NCBI RefSeq assembly: GCF_009799925.1
Contig: NZ_WELK01000009.1
Location: 1 to 64,000 of the forward strand
DNA length: 64,000 bases
Reading direction: 5' to 3'
Origin: Pseudomonas sp. R-28-1W-6
GTDB taxonomy: Bacteria; Pseudomonadota; Gammaproteobacteria; Pseudomonadales; Pseudomonadaceae
The notes beneath the pieces were generated by a model. That model made no database searches. It saw only the letters and a list, made by a program, of their open reading frames with translations, and was not told the DNA's origin. Numbering within the stretch: the stretch's first letter is position 1; each line of letters starts with the position of its first letter. Shown here in pieces: positions 37,111 to 45,016 of this stretch. A program made the position numbers and the translations under genes.

Positions 37111-38778
37111 CTACTTGAGCAGCAGCACCAGCAGGGCCAGGTTGAGCAGCAGGGAAACCAGGGCCACGCCGCGCCAGACTTTCAGCGGCTCGCGTTCCAG
37201 CAGCGGGCGCGGGCGCAGCACTAGGGCCTGGCGTTCGCCCTGTTCGAGGGCCAGCAGCCATTCCTCGGCGGTTTCGAAGCGCTCGGCCGGGTTGACCGCC
37301 ACCGCGCGCAGCAGGCAGTCGTCGAGCCAGCTGGGCAGGTCGGGGCGGTAGCGGCTGGGTGCGGTCGGCTTGCCGAAGCGCGGATGCTGGAAGGCCTCGA
37401 TCTCGCCGTAGGGGTAGTGCCCGGTGAGCAGGTGATAGAGGGTCACGCCGGCGGCGTAGAGGTCCTGCTGGGCGCTGGGCTTGCCGCCGCTGAAGGCCTC
37501 CGGGGCAATATAGCTGGGCGTGCCGGGCAGGGCATGGGCCTCGTCGCGGGACAGGCCGGGGCAGTAGGCCAGGCCGAAATCCAGCACGCGCAGCTCGCCG
37601 TCGTCGCACCACAGCAGGTTTTCCGGCTTGATGTCGCGGTGCAGCAGGTTGCGCCGGTGCAGCATGCCGAGGGCCTTGAGCAGGCGCGGCGCCAGCTCCA
37701 GCCATTCCGGCAGGCCCAGCGGGCCGGACAGACGCAGGTGTTCGGCAAGGGTCTGGCCCTGGTGCTCGCGCTGCACGTAGTACAGATGCTGGCGCTGCGG
37801 CAGCGGGTGGACTTCGGCAAAGTGGCGCCCGGCCACGCGGCGCAGGAACCATTCCTCGAGCAGCAGGGCCGGGCCGGCCTGTTCCTCGTCATGCCGGCTG
37901 GCCGGCAGGGTCTTCAGCAGCCAGCGCCGCGACTGGTTGTCGCGCACCCGGTAGACCAGCGACTGGCGCGACTCGGCGAGCAGGCGCTCGATCTGCCAGC
38001 CCTCGAAGCTCTGGCCGTCGCGCAGCTTGGGCGGCAGCGGCCAGTGCTGGATCTGCGCCAGGGTGTCGGCCAGGTCGTTGTCCGGCAGGCCCTGCACCTG
38101 CACCAGCAGGGCGCTGGCATTGTCCTGGCTGCCGGCCAGGTGGGCGGCGCTGACCAGGGCGCGGCAGGCCGCGGCCGGGTCGCTCTCGTCCTTGAGCATG
38201 CTGTGCACGCCGTGGTCGCCGAGGGTCGACCAGACGCCGTCGCTGACCAGCAGGAAGCTTTCGCCCTCGCGCAGTTCGCCTTCCAGGTAGTCCACCACCA
38301 GGTGCTGGTCCAGGCCCATGGCGCGCTTGAGCACGTGCTGCATGCCCGGCTGTTCCCACACGTGGTCTTCGCTGAGGCGCTCGATCTGCCCGTCCAGCCA
38401 GCGGTAGGCGCGGCAATCGCCGACATGCGCGAGGGTGAAGCGGCGGCCGCGCAGGACCAGGGCGGTGAGGGTGGTCAGCAGCGGCTGGCCGCCGCCGTTG
38501 GCCTGCAGCCAGCGGTTGTGGGCGACCAGCAGGCGATCCAGCGATTGCGCCACGGCCCAGGTTTCCGGGGTGGCGTAGTAGTCGAGGGCCAGGGCCTGCA
38601 GGGTGGCGCGGGCGGCCAGGCCGCCGTCGGCACACTGGCTGACGCCGTCGGCCAGGGCGAACAGAAAGCCCTTGCTCGCCGCCAGGGCCGGCGTCGGGGT
38701 GACCACGCGGATGGCATCCTGGTTTTCCGCCCGGGGGCCGGTGGCGGTGGCTTCACCGAAGGTCAGTTGCAGGGCCAT
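37111..38778 (-). CDS. Fused PP2C phosphatase / Ser-Thr protein kinase, membrane-anchored
   Basis: 555 residues with two opposing activities. Residues about 1-240 are a PP2C domain (ENQDAIRVV, FALADGVSQCADGG, HVGDCRAYRW, DNASALLVQ). Residues about 265-530 form a Hanks-type kinase: VAIK-like Lys in WLLKTLPAS, HRRNLLHRDIKPENLLW, DFGLAYCPG and GTPSYIAPEAFSGG. A C-terminal helix (ALVSLLLNLALLVLLLK) anchors it in the membrane. It sits between the nitrate transporter and nirB on the same strand, an order I recall from P. aeruginosa (PA1782). Its substrate is unknown. ATG 38778 was chosen; the open frame upstream is a repeat region. Confidence 0.93.
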   Translation of the reverse strand: MALQLTFGEATATGPRAENQDAIRVVTPTPALAASKGFLFALADGVSQCADGGLAARATLQALALDYYATPETWAVAQSLDRLLVAHNRWLQANGGGQPLLTTLTALVLRGRRFTLAHVGDCRAYRWLDGQIERLSEDHVWEQPGMQHVLKRAMGLDQHLVVDYLEGELREGESFLLVSDGVWSTLGDHGVHSMLKDESDPAAACRALVSAAHLAGSQDNASALLVQVQGLPDNDLADTLAQIQHWPLPPKLRDGQSFEGWQIERLLAESRQSLVYRVRDNQSRRWLLKTLPASRHDEEQAGPALLLEEWFLRRVAGRHFAEVHPLPQRQHLYYVQREHQGQTLAEHLRLSGPLGLPEWLELAPRLLKALGMLHRRNLLHRDIKPENLLWCDDGELRVLDFGLAYCPGLSRDEAHALPGTPSYIAPEAFSGGKPSAQQDLYAAGVTLYHLLTGHYPYGEIEAFQHPRFGKPTAPSRYRPDLPSWLDDCLLRAVAVNPAERFETAEEWLLALEQGERQALVLRPRPLLEREPLKVWRGVALVSLLLNLALLVLLLK

Positions 38779-38841
38779 CTGGGGGTCTCGTGTGGGCGGA
38801 CGTGCAAAAGGGCGATGGAGATCGCCCTCAAGGGTAGTGCG

Positions 38842-38969
38842 CAGGTCGGTTGAGACAAAGGCGAAGCCGGCGCGGCCTCCCTGGCAAGGCGCCGTGACCG
38901 GTGCCTTGCCACCTTTCCTGACCAGTGCGAGGAGGCTGGACCGGGCCCGCCTTTGTCGCAACCGACCTG
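38842..38969. repeat. 128-bp nested inverted repeat upstream of the kinase gene
   Basis: Arms CAGGTCGGTTGAGACAAAGG (38842-) and its complement ending at 38969 match in 21 of 22 positions; inside, GGCAAGGCGCC/GGTGCCTTGCC (38883-38910) and GGCCTCC/GGAGGC also pair. The whole folds as one long hairpin, 63 bp before the kinase start. It has the shape of a small non-autonomous element or a structured leader; no second copy is in the window. Confidence 0.6.
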
Positions 38970-39046
38970 TTGTACTGTCGCGGAGCGCATCCGCGATGCT
39001 TACGCAGAATCTGTTTACGGTCTCGCGAGCTAGAGGCAGACAAGGC

Positions 39047-39105
39047 AAAAATGGCCGAGGGAGCGGAGTTTACGAGCTGTAAATGAGCATCCCGAGGCCA
39101 TTTTT
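39047..39105. repeat. Hairpin repeat after the nitrate transporter gene
   Basis: AAAAATGGCC (39047-39056) pairs with GGCCATTTTT (39096-39105), enclosing GGGA/TCCC and TTTAC/GTAAA. The T-rich ends make it a likely bidirectional terminator. The wording GGGAGCGGAGTTTACGAGC...GTAAATGAGCATCCC is a repeat I recall as widespread in Pseudomonas genomes. Confidence 0.65.
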
Positions 39106-39146
39106 AACGCGGTATGGCCGACGCGCAGCAGACCCTAAGCAGGTTC

Positions 39147-40358
39147 TCAGACCCGCGCCGCGGTGACGGCGGCCGAGCCCCAGGTGGTGCGCCAGCGCTG
39201 CTTGACGCCGTACAGGCCGACCCAGGCGAGGATGCCCAGGCTGGCGAACAGCCACAGGCCGAGCTGGTAGGAACCGGTGGACTGCTTGATGGCGCCGAGC
39301 CCGGCGGTCAGGCAGAAGCCGCCGATGCCGCCGGCCATGCCGATCAAGCCGGTCATCACGCCGATCTCCTTGCGAAAACGCTGCGGCACCAGCTGGAACA
39401 CCGCGCCGTTGCCGGCACCCAGGCTGAGCATGGCGACCACGAACAGGGCCAGGGCGGCCAGCGAGCTGGGCAGGTTGAAACCGACCACGGCGATGCAGAT
39501 CGAGGCGCAGGTGTACATCACCAGCAGCGAGCGGATGCCGCCGATGCGGTCGGCCAGGGCGCCGCCGAGGGGGCGCATCAGGCTGCCGGCGAACACGCAG
39601 GCGGCGGTGTAGTAGCCGGCCTTGACCGGGTCGAAGCCGTACTGGTCGTGGAAGTAGCCGGGCAGGGTGCTGGCCAGGCCGAGGAAGCCGCCGAAGGTCA
39701 CGCTGTAGAAGAACATGAACCACCAGCTGTCACGGTCGCCCAGGGCCTTGAGGTAGTCGGCCATGGATTTCACCGGCGGCCGCTCCGGGGCGTTGCGCGC
39801 CACCGTGGCGAAGATGACCAGCACCAGCACCAGCGGGATCAGCGCCAGGCCGAACACGTTGCTCCAGCCGAACAGGGCGGCCAGGCCGGGGGCGAACAGG
39901 GCGGCCAGCACGGTGCCGGAGTTGCCGGCGCCGGCGATGCCCATGGCCTTGCCCTGGTGCTGCGGCGGGTACCACTGCGAGGCCAGCGGCAGGGCGACGG
40001 CGAAGGAGGCGCCGGCGAAGCCGAGGAACAGGCCGAGCAGCAGCGCCTGTTCGTAGTTGTGCACGCCGTGCAGCCAGGCCACCGTGAGGGCGGCGATGAC
40101 GATCACCTGGCCGATCAGGCCGGCGGTTTTCGGCGAGGTGCGGTCGGCCAGCAGGCCCATCAGGAAGCGCAGCACGGCGCCGGCCAGGATCGGCGTGGCG
40201 ACCATCATGGCGCGTTGCTGGGTGGTCAGGCCCAGGTCGGTGGCGATCTGCACGCCCAGCGGGCCGAGCACGTACCAGACCATGAAGCTCAGGTCGAAAT
40301 AGAGGAAGGCGGCGAACAGCGTCGGTGCGTGGCCGGCTTTCCAGAAACTTGTATTCAT
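39147..40358 (-). CDS. Nitrate/nitrite MFS transporter (NarK/NasA family)
   Basis: Inner-membrane nitrate uptake protein of 403 residues with 12 predicted helices. Family markers are the two nitrate-signature-like Gly-rich segments AGAGNSGTVLAALFAPGLA (helix 5) and SLGAGNGAVFQLVPQRF (helix 11), and LADRTSPKTAGL / ADRIGGIRSLL loops. A longer open frame begins 63 bp upstream, but ATG 40358 with GAGGTG before it gives a correct N terminus. Its mRNA starts with its own ANTAR-type leader and sigma-54 promoter, separate from nirB. Confidence 0.95.
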   Translation of the reverse strand: MNTSFWKAGHAPTLFAAFLYFDLSFMVWYVLGPLGVQIATDLGLTTQQRAMMVATPILAGAVLRFLMGLLADRTSPKTAGLIGQVIVIAALTVAWLHGVHNYEQALLLGLFLGFAGASFAVALPLASQWYPPQHQGKAMGIAGAGNSGTVLAALFAPGLAALFGWSNVFGLALIPLVLVLVIFATVARNAPERPPVKSMADYLKALGDRDSWWFMFFYSVTFGGFLGLASTLPGYFHDQYGFDPVKAGYYTAACVFAGSLMRPLGGALADRIGGIRSLLVMYTCASICIAVVGFNLPSSLAALALFVVAMLSLGAGNGAVFQLVPQRFRKEIGVMTGLIGMAGGIGGFCLTAGLGAIKQSTGSYQLGLWLFASLGILAWVGLYGVKQRWRTTWGSAAVTAARV

Positions 40359-40560
40359 CCAACACCTCGTCAGCAAATGAGAGTCCCGGTCGGCTGTCGG
40401 TCGATGTGATCGTGGGCACATCGCCGGCAGCCGCCGGGCGAAGCCGGGCGCTTGTGACGCCCGGCCCTGAGGCCGAAGCCGCAGCCAGATTGAGAGAGTT
40501 ACCGGTCGACGTCCGGATCGCGGCCCGTCGACCCACCCCAGGCGTTGGGGCTGAAACGCA

Positions 40561-40641
40561 AAAGGCGCCGCACCACCTGGTCGCCGGAAGCGGGGTGGTG
40601 CGACGCCTTTGTCGTAAGTAGGGCAGCCGCCGTTGGATGCC
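40561..40641 (-). promoter_or_regulatory. ANTAR-type antitermination leader of the nitrate transporter
   Basis: On the minus strand the leader opens with GGCATCC-AACGGC-GGCTGCC (40622-40641), a 7-bp stem with one mismatch and a hexaloop with A1 and G4. An intrinsic terminator follows at 40561-40610: 17-bp stem of AAAGGCGTCGCACCACC against GGTGGTGCGGCGCCTTT with TTTTGCGTTTC after it. The second ANTAR hairpin is not clear; it may overlap the terminator arm. Layout parallels the nirB leader. A further 200 nt separates the terminator from the start codon. Confidence 0.8.
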
Positions 40642-40656
40642 TATGGCAGTCCTACA

Positions 40657-40671
40657 GCAAGAGCTGGGCCA
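40657..40671 (-). promoter_or_regulatory. Sigma-54 promoter of the nitrate transporter
   Basis: TGGCCC-AGCTC-TTGC on the minus strand, exact -24/-12 spacing. The start would fall near 40645, four bases before the ANTAR hairpin, exactly as at nirB. The rest of the gap up to 40864 shows no gene. Confidence 0.85.
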
Positions 40672-40864
40672 AGCTGGCGAAACGCCTTGAAACCGGGGAC
40701 TTCGGCGGATTGTGCGCTGCCGCCTGGCTCAATCCGGTGCGGATTGCCTGCGCTGCGCACCTTATTGAGGCGAGGGGCGCACTCTTGCAGCCTGCAACCT
40801 GGCGCACGCGGCGCTGGGCGGCGCGACTCCAGCCAGGCGCAGCGCCACCGAAACCGCGTCCAGG

Positions 40865-41341
40865 TTACTGCGCCGGCGGCATGGGGAACTGCACCGCCGG
40901 CCCTGCGGCGGCCTGCCCCGGCGGCAGGGCGGCTGGCGCGGGCTGGCCGGCCTCACCGAGCTGCTTGGCGAAGCGGTGGATGCTGCGCAGATCGTCTTCT
41001 TCCATGATGCGCAGGGCGTGGCTGGGCATCGGCGGGCGGTAGCTGGCATTGCGCGCCACCTGCAGCCACTGCTCCTCGCTCAGCTTGGGCAGCACCAGGC
41101 GCAGGTTGCTGGCGTAGGTGGTGCCCCAGGGGCCGCTCCAGCCGAGGCTGTCGCCGAGCAGCCAGGCGCTTTCCGGCACCTTGTCCGGCGCCAGGATGTA
41201 GCCGGCGGTGTGGCAGTCGTTGCAGCCGGCGACCTGGACCAGGTAGCGGCCGCGCTCGGCGGAGGGCTCGGCCTGGCTGGCCAGGGGCAGGCCGGCCAGG
41301 CAGCAGAGCAGGAGGGTACGGGCTGGGGAAAGGTTGGGCAC
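40865..41341 (-). CDS. Periplasmic monohaem cytochrome c
   Basis: 158-residue secreted cytochrome. Signal peptide MPNLSPARTLLLCCLAGLPL...ASQA, haem-binding CNDCH (about residues 40-44) in RGRYLVQVAGCNDCHTAGY, and a possible axial Met in YRPPMPSHAL. The C terminus is Pro/Ala-rich (PAPAALPPGQAAAGP). GTG start with GAGGAG seven bases before it. Electron partner unknown; it lies upstream of the nitrate genes but has no link to assimilation that I can see. Confidence 0.9.
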   Translation of the reverse strand: MPNLSPARTLLLCCLAGLPLASQAEPSAERGRYLVQVAGCNDCHTAGYILAPDKVPESAWLLGDSLGWSGPWGTTYASNLRLVLPKLSEEQWLQVARNASYRPPMPSHALRIMEEDDLRSIHRFAKQLGEAGQPAPAALPPGQAAAGPAVQFPMPPAQ

Positions 41342-41419
41342 GGTCGGGCTCCTCGGTGAATGCCTCTAGGCGGGCAGTGCGGTTTTAACCCTAGAGCGTT
41401 CACCAAAGGTTCGCCAGCG

Positions 41420-41863
41420 TCACGCCAGCCAGTTGACCGTGGGAAAGGTGGCGCGAAAATCCGCGGGCATCTCGACCACCTTGCCCAGGCTGTAGTCGAA
41501 GAACACGAAGCCGGATTTGGCCAGGGCGATCAGCGTGCCGTCGGCCGGGCGAGTGATGCGGAAGATGATGTCGCCGCCGTAGCGGTTGAAGTCCATCACC
41601 CCAACCTCGAACAGCAGCTGGTCGCGGGCATGGGCCTCGGCGCGGTACATGGTGGCCAGGTCGGTGACGATGATGCCGGGGCCGCTGGCGGAGGTTTCGC
41701 GGATGCCGAAGTCGAACAGGAAACGCGCCCGCGCCTCGGAGATCATCGAGATCATCGAGTCGTTGCTGAGGTGGTTGGCGGCGTTGATATCGGTGCTGCG
41801 CACGGTCATGTGGCTGCTGTAGCAGAAGCTCTGCCGGGAAAAATCGAGGGTGAGACGGGCCAT
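41420..41863 (-). CDS. Hotdog acyl-CoA thioesterase (4HBT type)
   Basis: 147-residue hotdog protein of the 4-hydroxybenzoyl-CoA thioesterase/YbgC group. The family Asp-x-Asn/Ala-x-H pattern is seen in TVRSTDINAANHLSNDSMISMISEAR (residues about 20-45), followed by YRAEAHARDQLLFEVGV and KSGFVFFDY. Physiological substrate unknown. Monocistronic and divergent from the ZIP gene. Confidence 0.88.
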   Translation of the reverse strand: MARLTLDFSRQSFCYSSHMTVRSTDINAANHLSNDSMISMISEARARFLFDFGIRETSASGPGIIVTDLATMYRAEAHARDQLLFEVGVMDFNRYGGDIIFRITRPADGTLIALAKSGFVFFDYSLGKVVEMPADFRATFPTVNWLA

Positions 41864-41976
41864 GGGGCATGCTGCGTGGGAACGGGGCGCACAGTCTAAC
41901 CGCGCCCGGCTGATCTGGCGCAGTGTCGGGCGTTGCCGCTAGGGTTAAGCTGGCCGTGCAGCGAAGGGAGCAAGAC

Positions 41977-42711
41977 GTGCCAAGCGACATGACGATGCAA
42001 GCCGGCCTGTGGGGCCTGGTGGCGGCCAGCAGCCTGTTGCTCGGCGCCTGGCTAGGGGTTTACCTGAGCCTGTCGAAGCGCGTGGTGGCGACCATCATGG
42101 CCTATGGCAGCGGCGTACTGATCGGCGCCATGTGCTTCGAGCAGATCCCCGAGGCGCGGCGCCTGGGCGGCCTGGCGGCAACCCTGCTGGGCCTGCTCTG
42201 CGGCGGCGCGCTGTTCGTGGTGATCAACGAGTGGCTGGACCGCATCGAGTACCAGCACCGCCGGCGGGTGGGCCGGCGTACCTCCATGCTCGGCCTGCTG
42301 ATTGCCGCCGGGGCCTTTCTCGACGGCATTCCGGAATCCCTCGGCCTGGGCCTGGGCCTGCTCGATGGCGGCTCGGTGAGCCAGATGCTGCTGGTGGCGA
42401 TCTTCCTCTCCAACCTGCCGGAAAGCCTGGCCAGCGCCAACGGCCTGCGCGCCGAAGGGCACAGCAGGGCCTACATCTTCGGCCTGTGGGGCGCCATCGT
42501 GCTGCTCTCCGGGCTGGCGGCCATGGCCGGCCCGGCGCTGTTCGCCGGGATGCCGCCGTTGTGGCTGGGGGTAGCCCTGAGTTTTTCCGCCGGCGCGGTC
42601 ATGTGCATGCTGGTCGATACGCTGATTCCCGAGGCCTTTTCCAGCACCCATGCGCTGACCGGGCTGATCACCCTGGCCGGTTTCATGACCGCCCTGGCCC
42701 TGGATGGCTAG
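41977..42711 (+). CDS. ZIP family metal transporter
   Basis: Inner-membrane protein of 244 residues with about eight helices, in the ZIP (ZupT-like) family of divalent metal uptake carriers. Metal-site motifs are FLDGIPESLGLGLGLLDGG (helix 4, with H replaced by D/P compared with classical HNIPEG) and FLSNLPESLASANGLR (helix 5). The lack of the usual helix-4 His suggests altered metal selectivity. GTG 41977 is chosen for AAGGGAG six bases upstream; an ATG lies further inside. Confidence 0.82.
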   Translation: MPSDMTMQAGLWGLVAASSLLLGAWLGVYLSLSKRVVATIMAYGSGVLIGAMCFEQIPEARRLGGLAATLLGLLCGGALFVVINEWLDRIEYQHRRRVGRRTSMLGLLIAAGAFLDGIPESLGLGLGLLDGGSVSQMLLVAIFLSNLPESLASANGLRAEGHSRAYIFGLWGAIVLLSGLAAMAGPALFAGMPPLWLGVALSFSAGAVMCMLVDTLIPEAFSSTHALTGLITLAGFMTALALDG

Positions 42712-42778
42712 TCGGCTCTGACGCTGCCGGCGCCCTGCGCTACAATGCGCGGCGTTCCGATTTGCCAGCGAGCCCGTC

Positions 42779-43480
42779 ATGTCCTGCCAGTCCCCGATTA
42801 TCGTTGCCCTCGACTTTCCCTCCCGCGATGCCGCCCTGGCCCTGGCCGAACGGCTCGACCCGGCGCAGTGCCGGCTCAAGGTGGGCAAGGAACTGTTCAC
42901 CCGCAGCGGCCCGGCGGTGGTCGAGACCCTGCAGGCCAGGGGCTTCGAGGTGTTCCTCGACCTGAAATTCCACGACATCCCCAACACCACGGCCATGGCG
43001 GTCAAGGCCGCTGCCGAGCTGGGCGTGTGGATGGTCAACGTGCACTGCTCCGGCGGCCTGCGCATGATGGCGGCCTGCCGCAACGAGCTGGACAAGCTGA
43101 GCGGCGCCAAGCCGCTGCTGATCGGCGTGACCGTGCTGACCAGCATGGAGCGCGAGGACCTGGCCGGCATCGGCCTGGACATCGAGCCGCAGCAGCAGGT
43201 GCTGCGCCTGGCCGGCCTGGCGGCCCAGGCCGGGATGGACGGCCTGGTCTGCTCGGCCCAGGAGGCGCCGGCGCTGAAGGCCGCGCAGCCGGCCCTGCAA
43301 CTGGTCACCCCGGGCATCCGCCCGGCGGGCAGTGCGGCCGATGACCAGCGGCGCATCCTCACTCCGGCCGATGCTATCAAGGCAGGCTCCGACTACCTGG
43401 TGATCGGCCGGCCGATCAGCCAGGCCGCCGATCCGGCCCAGGCGCTGGCTGCTGTGGTGGCCGAGCTGCGGGGCGCCTGA
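42779..43480 (+). CDS. pyrF: Orotidine 5'-phosphate decarboxylase
   Basis: Last step of UMP synthesis. The 233-residue TIM barrel has the catalytic tetrad region [13 protein letters not shown] (Asp61, Lys63, Asp66), the substrate Lys in RLKVGKELF and the phosphate loop [12 protein letters not shown] / VIGRPI. Normal length. Its stop is adjacent to the stop of the converging acetyltransferase gene. Confidence 0.98.
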   Translation: MSCQSPIIVALDFPSRDAALALAERLDPAQCRLKVGKELFTRSGPAVVETLQARGFEVFLDLKFHDIPNTTAMAVKAAAELGVWMVNVHCSGGLRMMAACRNELDKLSGAKPLLIGVTVLTSMEREDLAGIGLDIEPQQQVLRLAGLAAQAGMDGLVCSAQEAPALKAAQPALQLVTPGIRPAGSAADDQRRILTPADAIKAGSDYLVIGRPISQAADPAQALAAVVAELRGA

Positions 43481-43912
43481 TCAGGCGGGCAACAGGCGCT
43501 TCTTCAGGTAGAAGCGCTGGTGCCCCGGCGGACAATCCTCCAGTACGCCCATCTGCTCGTAGCCCTGTTTCCGGTAGAAGCCGGGAGCCTGGAAACTGTA
43601 GGTATAGAGAAATACGCCGGTGCAGCCGCGCCGGCGCGCTTCCTCCTCGGCCAGCTCCAGCAGGTGGGCGCCCAGGCCATTGCCGCGCTGGCTGTCGGCC
43701 AGCCACAGGTAGTCGATGTACAGCCAGCCCATGCCGGAGTGGCCGAACATGCCGCCCACGACCTGGTTGTCGTTGTCGCGGGCATAGAGTTCGAAGTCGA
43801 GATAGGCGTAGTCGCCGATCTGCGCCTGGTTGAAGGCCTCCAACCCCACGCGTACCTGCTCCATGGCTTCAGCATCGGGCCCCAGGGTGTATCGATAGTC
43901 TGCCGGTGTCAT
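43481..43912 (-). CDS. GNAT family N-acetyltransferase
   Basis: 143-residue acetyl-CoA-dependent acetyltransferase. Acetyl-CoA loop QRGNGLGAHLLELAEEEARRRG (R/Q-x2-G-x-G/A pattern, about residues 84-105) and the C-terminal SFQAPGFYRKQGYEQMG. Substrate unknown. ATG 43912 has an ideal GGAGG seven bases before it, so the upstream in-frame ATG is rejected. Confidence 0.93.
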   Translation of the reverse strand: MTPADYRYTLGPDAEAMEQVRVGLEAFNQAQIGDYAYLDFELYARDNDNQVVGGMFGHSGMGWLYIDYLWLADSQRGNGLGAHLLELAEEEARRRGCTGVFLYTYSFQAPGFYRKQGYEQMGVLEDCPPGHQRFYLKKRLLPA

Positions 43913-44052
43913 GTCGCCTCCTTGGATGAGCGTGCAGTCTAGCGCCATCATTTGCCTGCATGGCAGCCCCTACAGCGATCTGATAGTGCTGCTCGGCGCC
44001 GGCCGGGCTGGCTAGACTCCGCGCAACTTCAACGCCTCGCGAGGACGTAGCA

Positions 44053-44814
44053 ATGAGCATGCATTTTTCCGGCAAAGTAGCCTTGGTCACCGGCGGTGCC
44101 GCCGGTATCGGTCGTGCCACCGCCCTGGCCTTCGCGGCCGAGGGCCTGCAGGTGGTGGTTTCCGATGTGGATGTGGCCGGCGGTGAAGCCACCGTTGCGC
44201 TGATCCGCGAGGCCGGCGGCGAGGCTACCTTCGTGCGTTGCGACGTGGCCCGCGAGGCCGAGGTCAAGACGCTGGTGGAGCGTACCCTGGCCGCCTATGG
44301 CCGCCTGGACTACGCCTTCAACAACGCCGGCATCGAGATCGAGAAGGGCCGCCTGGCCGAGGGTAGCGAGGCCGAGTTCGACGCCATCATGGGCGTCAAC
44401 GTCAAGGGCGTGTGGCTGTGCATGAAGCACCAGCTGCCGGTGATGCTGGCCCAGGGCGGCGGCGCGATCGTCAACACCGCCTCGGTGGCCGGTGTGCTGG
44501 CGGCGCCGAAGATGAGCATCTACGCCGCCTCCAAGCATGCGGTGATCGGCCTGACCAAGTCCGCCGCGATCGAATACGCGAAGAAGAAAATCCGCGTCAA
44601 CGCAGTCTGCCCGGCGGTGATCGATACCGACATGTTCCGCCGCGCCGCCGAGGCCGACCCGAAGAAGGCCGAGTTCGTCGCCCAGATGCACCCGGTCGGG
44701 CGCATCGGCAAGGTCGAGGAAATTGCCGGCGCCGTGCTCTACCTGTGCAGCGATGCGGCCGGCTTCACCACGGGGCATTCCCTGGTGGTGGATGGCGGCG
44801 CGACCGTCATCTGA
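44053..44814 (+). CDS. SDR family oxidoreductase
   Basis: Classical short-chain dehydrogenase of 253 residues. Cofactor motif VTGGAAGIGRATAL (TGxxxGIG), NNAG in YAFNNAGIEI, catalytic Ser in VNTASVAGV, Tyr-x3-Lys in YAASKHAVI, and the C-terminal GHSLVVDGGATVI. Asp at the end of strand 2 (VVVSDVDVA) predicts NAD(H). Substrate unknown. Single gene with its own terminator. Confidence 0.94.
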   Translation: MSMHFSGKVALVTGGAAGIGRATALAFAAEGLQVVVSDVDVAGGEATVALIREAGGEATFVRCDVAREAEVKTLVERTLAAYGRLDYAFNNAGIEIEKGRLAEGSEAEFDAIMGVNVKGVWLCMKHQLPVMLAQGGGAIVNTASVAGVLAAPKMSIYAASKHAVIGLTKSAAIEYAKKKIRVNAVCPAVIDTDMFRRAAEADPKKAEFVAQMHPVGRIGKVEEIAGAVLYLCSDAAGFTTGHSLVVDGGATVI

Positions 44815-44823
44815 GCCGCAACG

Positions 44824-44849
44824 AAAAGGCGCCGACAAGGCGCCTTTTT
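44824..44849 (+). terminator. Terminator after the SDR gene
   Basis: AAAAGGCGCC/GGCGCCTTTT stem with GACAA loop and T-rich tail. Confidence 0.92.
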
Positions 44850-44922
44850 CATGCCTGCCCACTGCCACCCGCGCCTGGCCAGGCGGCCATCCGCCAAGCG
44901 CAACCGCCCCCGTTCATGTTCG

Positions 44923-44970
44923 GTTACAACACTGCAACAGTCTTGGCCCATAAAGCCAGTTACAACGCTG
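44923..44970. promoter_or_regulatory. Two direct repeats before the BASS transporter
   Basis: GTTACAACACTG (44923-44934) and GTTACAACGCTG (44959-44970), 36 bp apart, 46 bp and more before the transporter start. Could be binding half-sites of an activator; no regulator is encoded beside them. Confidence 0.45.
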
Positions 44971-45016
44971 TTGCGCGTCGTGAAGAATCGGCGCCCCGTT
45001 TCGGAGAACAACAAGA

